NCBI GenBank assembly: GCA_947174035.1
Contig: CAMWHH010000011.1
Location: forward strand, 1-11,424
Origin: an uncultured Mycoplasma sp.
GTDB lineage: Bacteria; Bacillota_I; Bacilli_A; Mycoplasmatales; Mycoplasmoidaceae
Reading direction: 5' to 3'
DNA length: 11,424 nt
Part shown: piece after piece, positions 5,920-11,424 of the stretch
How the letters are laid out: each line of letters begins with the position of its first letter
How positions within the stretch are numbered: position 1 is the first letter of the stretch
Made by a program: the position numbers and the translations under genes
The notes under the pieces: model-generated
What the model saw: the letters and a program-made list of their open reading frames with translations, nothing else
Database searches by the model: none
Told to the model about the DNA's origin: nothing

Positions 5920-6474
5920 ATGGCTATTTTTGTTGCAAAACTAAGACAATATTCAATTGGCACAATTGTGTTTGGAATATTAATTGTTATTTTTTTAATT
6001 TTAGGTATTTTAGGTTTAACAAAAGTTTTTTACCAAAAAATTGAAAATCCCACTATGGATGAATTGATTCAAGCTGGTGATCACAATGACCCATTTTTAT
6101 ATTTGGGTGAAGACAACCAAATTTATTCTAAAGTTTTATCAACTTATATTTGTGCAATCTCTTTCTCAATGCTTTCAATTTCGGTATGTTTTTGATTATT
6201 TTTTTCTATTAAAAATTATTTAATTAGTAAAAAAATTGATGAAAAAATTAAATCAGATATAAAAAAATTATCAATACTAAATTTTTTTACTTTAACAATT
6301 GGATCAATTATGCAATTAGCAACTTGTAATTTAATTTTAGAAAAATTTAGAAACAAAAATTTGAATAGCACAGTTAATAACAACAATCTGATTAAACAAA
6401 ATAAAAGAAATTCTAATCCTTTCACTGATGAAAGGCTTTATGAAATTGATAAAAAAGAATGAGATAAAATTTAA
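5920..6474 (+). CDS. Hypothetical membrane protein, 184 aa
   Basis: Two UGA codons are read as Trp92 and Trp181. I recognise no family. The protein has a very hydrophobic first segment (about 12-34, Ile/Leu/Phe/Gly-rich), a polar loop of about 38 residues with acidic and Asn residues, a second hydrophobic segment (about 73-98), a short highly charged Lys/Asp stretch (103-116), and a third, less hydrophobic segment (about 119-140). The last 44 residues are polar, rich in Asn and Lys, ending NPFTDERLYEIDKKEWDKI. There is no lipobox. No Shine-Dalgarno precedes the ATG; a TATAAAAT just upstream suggests a leaderless mRNA. It lies 46 bases after the protease-like lipoprotein and may be transcribed with it or alone. 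A role together with the lipoprotein is conceivable from position only. Confidence 0.72.
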
Positions 6475-6523
6475 TCATCTTTTTTATTTTTTTAACTTAG
6501 TATTATATTTGGAAAAATTAATT

Positions 6524-6763
6524 ATGAGTTATTATTCAAATCCTTTTAAATACAATATAACTAAACATGCTATAAGAAGAGCTAGAGAACGTTTACACTT
6601 AGAAAATAGTAATGATTATTATATTCATGAAAAATTAGAAGAGTGTTTAGAAAACTCAGTTTTAGAAAGAACTGATAATAGTGGAACTGTTTACAAAAAT
6701 TTACAAAATAACATCACCATTATTGTTGATGAAAGAATAAAAATAATAAAAACTGTTTACTAA
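6524..6763 (+). CDS. Small basic protein, 79 aa, with HAxxRxxER motif
   Basis: The frame is open from 6428, but I prefer ATG 6524. The earlier ATGs would overlap the preceding gene by up to 47 bases, and the extra residues are Phe/Leu/Lys-rich without a motif. The chosen start is preceded by GGAAAA at 6511-6516 and a possible -10 (TATTAT, 6501-6506). The protein begins SYYSNPFKYNITKHAIRRAR and continues with ERLHLEN, a Glu-rich helix (EKLEECLEN), then three strand-like parts (VLERTDNSGTVYKN, NNITIIVDERI, KIIKTVY). The arrangement of ITKHAxxRxxER then a helix then short strands resembles the DUF4258 / RelE-like small-protein type. That is an inference from pattern only; no partner antitoxin is visible next to it. 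Confidence 0.6.
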   Translation: MSYYSNPFKYNITKHAIRRARERLHLENSNDYYIHEKLEECLENSVLERTDNSGTVYKNLQNNITIIVDERIKIIKTVY

Positions 6764-6819
6764 GTTTTTATTATTTTTTTTAAATTAATTTTCCACTTTT
6801 ACCTTATTCATAATTGTAT

Positions 6820-6848
6820 TAAAATAATAAAGGTTTACTATAAAGGGG
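6820..6848 (+). promoter_or_regulatory. tpiA promoter and ribosome binding site
   Basis: TAAAAT at 6820-6825 is the best-placed -10; a TACTAT at 6836-6841 is an alternative but would leave the ribosome site at the start of the mRNA. AAAGGGG at 6842-6848 is the likely Shine-Dalgarno, with a rather long 11-base gap to the ATG. Confidence 0.4.
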
Positions 6849-6859
6849 TATATCTTAAT

Positions 6860-7618
6860 ATGAAAAAATTAATTGTTGCAAATTGAAAAATGTTTAAAAC
6901 TTTGCAAGATATTAAAGACTTTAAAAAAGAATTTGATCAAAGAATTGCATCTGTAAATAAAAAAGCAAACTATGGAATAGGTGTTCCAAGTATTTATTTA
7001 GTTCAAGCTAAACAAATATTAGAAGGTATAAATGTAGTTGCACAAGATGCACACTTTAAAAATGAAGGCGCTTATACTGGTAACATTTCTTGACACCAAC
7101 TTAAAGATTGTGGAATTAATGGTTCAATCATTGGACACTCTGAAAGAAGACAAATGTTTAATGAGACTGATGAAACTGTTAATTTAAAAACAAAATCATT
7201 GTTGGAAAATAATATGCAAGCAATTGTTTGTATTGGTGAAACTTTACAAGAGTATGAAGCAAACAAATCTTTTGATGTTGTTTGAAGTCAAACTAGCAAA
7301 GCTTTAGAAGGTGTTGAAGAAAAACACTTAGATAATTTAGTTTTAGCTTATGAACCTGTTTGAGCTATTGGTACAGGAAAAATCCCAACTGGGAAAGAAG
7401 TTGATGATTTAATTGGAAAATTAAGAAATAATTTAGCACAAAAATACAGTAAAGAAAAAATTGATAAATTAATTATTTTATATGGTGGTTCTGTTAACGA
7501 TAAAAATGCTGCTGAGTTTTTCAGTCAAAAAAATATCAATGGTGCTTTAGTTGGTGGATATTGTTTAAAAGCTGAAGGTTTTGTTAAATTAATTGAATTA
7601 GGAGGAAACCATGAGTAA
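6860..7618 (+). CDS. tpiA: Triosephosphate isomerase
   Basis: Reading four UGA codons as Trp (9, 78, 142, 168) gives a 252-residue protein, the standard length. It interconverts dihydroxyacetone phosphate and glyceraldehyde 3-phosphate in cytoplasmic glycolysis. Active-site residues are visible: N8 and K10 in VANWKMF, H93 in IIGHSERR, and E165 in AYEPVWAIGTG, where the loop-6 Trp168 is itself a UGA codon. The phosphate-binding YGGSVN is at 208-213. The second phosphate site reads VGGYCLKAEGF (231-241) where most relatives have VGGASLK. The true start at 6860 restores the NWK motif; the next Met (residue 11) would remove it. The end overlaps gpmI by eight bases, and the last codons carry gpmI's Shine-Dalgarno. 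The two genes form one operon. Confidence 0.98.
7599..7606 (+). promoter_or_regulatory. Ribosome binding site for gpmI inside tpiA
   Basis: TAGGAGGA is close to the ideal anti-16S match, four bases before the gpmI ATG. It is made of the tpiA codons for Leu-Gly-Gly near the C-terminus, so the eight-base overlap of the genes places it within the tpiA coding region. Confidence 0.85.
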
Positions 7619-9122
7619 AAAACCAGTTTTATTAGCAATTTTAGATGGTTTTGGTTTTTCAAAACAAAAAGAAGGGAATGCTATTTATAATGCTAAAACT
7701 CCCTTTTTTGATAATTTAATAAAAACTCATGATCATTGTTATATTGAAGCTAGTGGTGAATTTGTTGGATTACCAGATGGACAAATTGGTAACTCTGAAG
7801 TGGGTCATTTAACAATTGGCGCTGGAAGAGTGGTTTATACAGGGTTATCATTAATAAACTATGATATTAAAACAGGTAATTTTGATAACAATCCCACTTT
7901 ATTAGAAGCAATTGCATTTGCTAAAAAAAATAATAGCAATATTCATATTATGGGATTACTTTCACCAGGTGGTGTTCATTCAAGTGAAGATCATATTTTT
8001 GAAATGATAAGAATCATTTCAAAAAATGGTTTAAAACCTATTGTTCATATTTTTGGGGATGGAAGAGATGTTGAACCACAATCAATTATTGGTTCAATTA
8101 AAAAATTACAAGATGTTTTAAATAAATATGGTGGTGAGGTTGCAACTATTTCTGGAAGATTTTATGCAATGGATCGTGATAAAAGATGGGAAAGAACTAA
8201 ACTTGCATATGATAACTTGTTAGGAATTGGTACAAATTATTTTGATGATCTTATCGGTTATGTACAAAATCAGTATGATAAAAATATCTATGATGAATTT
8301 TTAGAACCTGCTAGAAAAAATGATAGCAGTTTAAACATTAAAGATAATGATGTAATTATTCATGCGAATTTCAGACCAGACCGAGCAAGACAATTATCAC
8401 ACCTATTTTGTGGATCAACAGTTTATGATGAAGTAAATGATCATCCTTTAAAAAATAATTATTATGCAACAATGATGACATATGAAGGTATTACACCAAC
8501 TTCAATTTTGTTTCCAACTGTTGTTGTTAAAAATACTTTTGGTGAAGTTGTTTCAAACTATGGTTTAAAACAATTAAGAATTGCAGAAACTGAAAAATAT
8601 GCCCATGTAACTTTCTTTTTTGATGGTGGAATTGAAACAGAATATTTAAATGAGGACAAACTTTTAATTGATTCACCAAAAGTAAAAACGTATGATGAAA
8701 TTCCTGAAATGTCAGCAATTAAAATTACAGATAAATTACTTGAAAAAATGGGTGAATATGATGTAATAATTTTAAACTTTGCTAATGCTGACATGGTTGG
8801 TCATACTGGGAAATATAATCCTGCAGTTAAAGCAATTGAAGTGTTAGATAATCAATTAGCTAGAATAGATAAAAAAATTAAAGAATTGAATGGAACAATG
8901 TTTATTACAGCAGATCATGGAAATGCTGAAGATATGATTGATCAAAATGGTGAACCTGTTACTAAACACACTACTAACCCTGTTCTTTTTATTTCTAACA
9001 ACAAAAACATTCGTTTTAAAAAACCTGGAAGCTTAGCAAACGTTGCCCCAACAATTTTAGATTTTATGGGTTTAACTGCTCCAGTTGAAATGGATAAACC
9101 TTCACTATTAATAAAAAAATAA
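7611..9122 (+). CDS. gpmI: 2,3-bisphosphoglycerate-independent phosphoglycerate mutase
   Basis: A 503-residue cofactor-independent mutase converting 3-phosphoglycerate to 2-phosphoglycerate with two manganese ions; the expected length is about 510. Metal and catalytic residues are all visible: D12 (LDGFG) and nucleophile S62 (GQIGNSEVGHL), H123 (GGVHSSEDH), the DGRDVEP motif at 150-156, R/D residues in SGRFYAMDRDKRW (181-193) and NFRPDRAR (253-260), K329 (ETEKYAHVTFFF), D394 and H398 (NADMVGHTG), D435 and H436 (TADHGNAE), and H453 (TKHTTNPV). No UGA occurs in frame; its only Trp, W193, uses UGG. It starts inside tpiA with a strong Shine-Dalgarno. The stop codon is part of an A/T-only inverted repeat that may terminate the operon. 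Confidence 0.98.
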   Translation: MSKKPVLLAILDGFGFSKQKEGNAIYNAKTPFFDNLIKTHDHCYIEASGEFVGLPDGQIGNSEVGHLTIGAGRVVYTGLSLINYDIKTGNFDNNPTLLEAIAFAKKNNSNIHIMGLLSPGGVHSSEDHIFEMIRIISKNGLKPIVHIFGDGRDVEPQSIIGSIKKLQDVLNKYGGEVATISGRFYAMDRDKRWERTKLAYDNLLGIGTNYFDDLIGYVQNQYDKNIYDEFLEPARKNDSSLNIKDNDVIIHANFRPDRARQLSHLFCGSTVYDEVNDHPLKNNYYATMMTYEGITPTSILFPTVVVKNTFGEVVSNYGLKQLRIAETEKYAHVTFFFDGGIETEYLNEDKLLIDSPKVKTYDEIPEMSAIKITDKLLEKMGEYDVIILNFANADMVGHTGKYNPAVKAIEVLDNQLARIDKKIKELNGTMFITADHGNAEDMIDQNGEPVTKHTTNPVLFISNNKNIRFKKPGSLANVAPTILDFMGLTAPVEMDKPSLLIKK

Positions 9123-9140
9123 GGTTTATTTTTTTATTAA
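9108..9140 (+). terminator. A/T-only inverted repeat at the end of gpmI, putative terminator
   Basis: TTAATAAAAAAATAA (9108-9122) pairs perfectly with TTATTTTTTTATTAA (9126-9140) around GGT. All 15 pairs are A-T and the left arm contains the last gpmI codons and its stop. The right arm has a run of seven T. It is placed like a terminator but lacks the usual G+C stem base. Confidence 0.5.
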
Positions 9141-9184
9141 ATTAGATTTAATATCGCTTATTAATTAATTATTAAAAAAGTAAT

Positions 9185-9190
9185 TATAAT
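9185..9190 (+). promoter_or_regulatory. -10 box for eno
   Basis: A perfect TATAAT lies 55 bases before the eno ATG, with TTAATT at about the -35 distance. A start near 9197 would give a leader of roughly 48 bases with the strong AAAGGAGA (9232-9239) Shine-Dalgarno six bases before the ATG. Confidence 0.45.
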
Positions 9191-9229
9191 TAATCTAGTT
9201 GTAATCTATAGTTATTTTTTAAAAACTAA

Positions 9230-10600
<1,371 letters not shown>

Positions 10601-10620
10601 GAAAAACCATAATTGATGTG

Positions 10621-10658
10621 AATTAAAAAAACCTTAGTAATCTAAGGTTTTTTTAATT
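10621..10658. terminator. Bidirectional terminator between eno and the hydrolase gene
   Basis: A perfect 17-bp stem, left arm 10621-10637 ending AACCTTAG, right arm 10642-10658 starting CTAAGGTT, encloses the loop TAAT. A seven-T run in the right arm (and its mirror on the minus strand) lets it serve both convergent genes. The stop of the minus-strand gene touches its right edge. Confidence 0.92.
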
Positions 10659-11236
10659 TAAAAATTAGGTTGAAATGATTCGATTATTTTTCTAACATTT
10701 TCTCGACTTTCAATATCTTTTTCTATAATTGCTTTTTTGCTGACAAGTCTTTCAAAAAGTTTAATTCCTCTTTCAGATGCTATTTCTCCAGAATTGGAAG
10801 CAACATAATTTTGCAATAAAATTGGAATAATACCATTTTCAAATAATCCTACACAAGATTGTAAAACACAACATTCTGTATCCATCCCAACTACAAAAAC
10901 ACAAGGTGGCAGTTGGTTATTATTTGCAATTTTTAATCTAGTTAATAATTCTAAATTAACACATGTATAAGTATGTTTTGTTAAAGAATAATCAAATTTT
11001 AAATTATCTACGTATCTGTATTCAGCTTCTGTTTTTAAAAAGTGTCAATTTTGTAGTCTAGTAAAAAGATTTGTTTTTAACTTTTCATCATTTATGTATT
11101 GAGTAGCAATAATGTAATCAAAATAATTTTTATTTGAAAGTTCTACAATTTTTTTACCTACTAATTTTGTGTATTCTGTGGTGTTAAATCCCACTTGATT
11201 ATCAATAATGATTAAAATTGATTTTGTATTTGTCAT
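10658..11236 (-). CDS. Isochorismatase-family cysteine hydrolase (possible nicotinamidase)
   Basis: With UGA at 11047-11045 read as Trp64, a 192-residue protein results, the usual size for this family. The catalytic triad is visible: D12 in ILIIIDNQVGF, K87 in SLTKHTYTC (the family's K-x-x-Y-S/T region), and C123 in VVGMDTECCVLQS, which matches the G-x-x-T-D-x-C-V pattern. Members hydrolyse amides such as nicotinamide or isochorismate. In a mycoplasma, nicotinamidase (PncA) feeding NAD salvage is the most likely role, but the metal-binding residues that define PncA are not clearly seen, so I do not assign the gene symbol. Cys is unusually dense around the active site (112, 122, 123, 129). A Shine-Dalgarno AAGG (minus strand, 11250-11247) lies ten bases before the ATG; it is convergent with eno. 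Confidence 0.85.
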
Positions 11237-11424
11237 AACTTATTTACCTTAAACAGTTATTTTTTATTTTAAATAAAAAACTTGTTTATTTTTTAATTTT
11301 GTAAAAATAAGAAACTGATTTTGCATTATTGGAATAAATTATTAAATTTTTATGTATTTTATTTATAAAAAAAGCTATTCAAATATTTATATATAGTTTT
11401 CTGTTTAGCTACAGTGAAGGAGTA
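11237..11424. promoter_or_regulatory. Divergent intergenic region with the ribosome site of the next plus-strand gene
   Basis: No gene lies here. For the minus-strand hydrolase, a -10 TAAAAT (minus strand, 11271-11266) is about 30 bases from its ATG. For the plus strand, the T/A-rich TATATAT at 11388-11394 is a possible -10. The strong Shine-Dalgarno GAAGGAG at 11416-11422, two bases before the window end, indicates a plus-strand gene starting a few bases outside the window. Confidence 0.65.

Noticed and set aside
6216..6425. Minus-strand open frame of 69 codons with hydrophobic translation
   Set aside because: It is opposite the 184-aa membrane protein, whose Lys/Asn-rich codons read as Phe/Leu/Ile in reverse. 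No ribosome site is seen.
6428..6523. N-terminal extension of the 79-aa small protein
   Set aside because: It would overlap the end of the preceding gene by 47 bases, lacks a Shine-Dalgarno, and adds a motif-free Phe/Leu stretch; ATG 6524 is the better start, though not certain.
4701..6763. MIB-MIP immunoglobulin cleavage system
   Set aside because: The protease-like gene is far shorter than MIP and neither neighbour has the length or sequence character of MIB.
8527..8794. Two minus-strand open frames inside gpmI
   Set aside because: They are opposite well-conserved gpmI codons, overlap each other, and have low-complexity His/Leu or Ser-rich translations with no ribosome site.
11260..11280. 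10-bp A/T-only inverted repeat (TTTTTTATTT / AAATAAAAAA)
   Set aside because: Short A/T-only arms are expected by chance in intergenic DNA of this composition; only noted because it overlaps the possible -10 of the hydrolase.

Overview
The window is from a mycoplasma (Mollicutes). At least seven genes read straight through in-frame UGA codons at conserved tryptophan positions (for example the NWK motif of triosephosphate isomerase and several sites in enolase). The DNA is very A+T-rich, the genes are compact, and there is a lipobox lipoprotein. No 16S rRNA or species marker is present, so the species cannot be named. All coordinates for UGA-containing genes below are given with UGA read as Trp.

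Layout. (1) 1-1050: a small Lys/Asn-rich protein, a HIT-family protein, and a 67-residue two-helix membrane protein that sits behind a striking pair of palindromes. (2) 1135-2970: a terminator, then plsX (phospholipid synthesis) and rnc (RNase III) as a tight operon ending in a strong bidirectional hairpin. (3) 2983-3423 (minus): an unrecognised 146-residue protein, convergent with rnc and divergent from greA. (4) 3593-4075: greA. (5) 4155-4613: five tRNA genes (Tyr, Gln, Lys, Leu, Gly), all with an encoded CCA end, followed by a strong terminator. (6) 4701-6763: an accessory-looking trio: a serine-protease-like lipoprotein with a visible His/Asp/Ser set, a membrane protein, and a small basic protein. 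(7) 6860-10600: lower glycolysis, tpiA overlapping gpmI, then eno from its own promoter. (8) 10658-11236 (minus): an isochorismatase/nicotinamidase-family hydrolase convergent with eno. (9) 11237-11424: a regulatory region ending in a strong Shine-Dalgarno sequence for a plus-strand gene that starts just outside the window.

Most of the window is housekeeping: triose interconversion, 3PG to 2PG and 2PG to PEP, phosphatidic acid synthesis, RNA processing, transcript-cleavage factor and tRNAs. The less ordinary parts are the trio between the tRNA array and tpiA, the paired palindromes at 792-824, and an A/T-only 15-bp inverted repeat that starts inside the last codons of gpmI. I see no CRISPR array, insertion sequence or rRNA gene.
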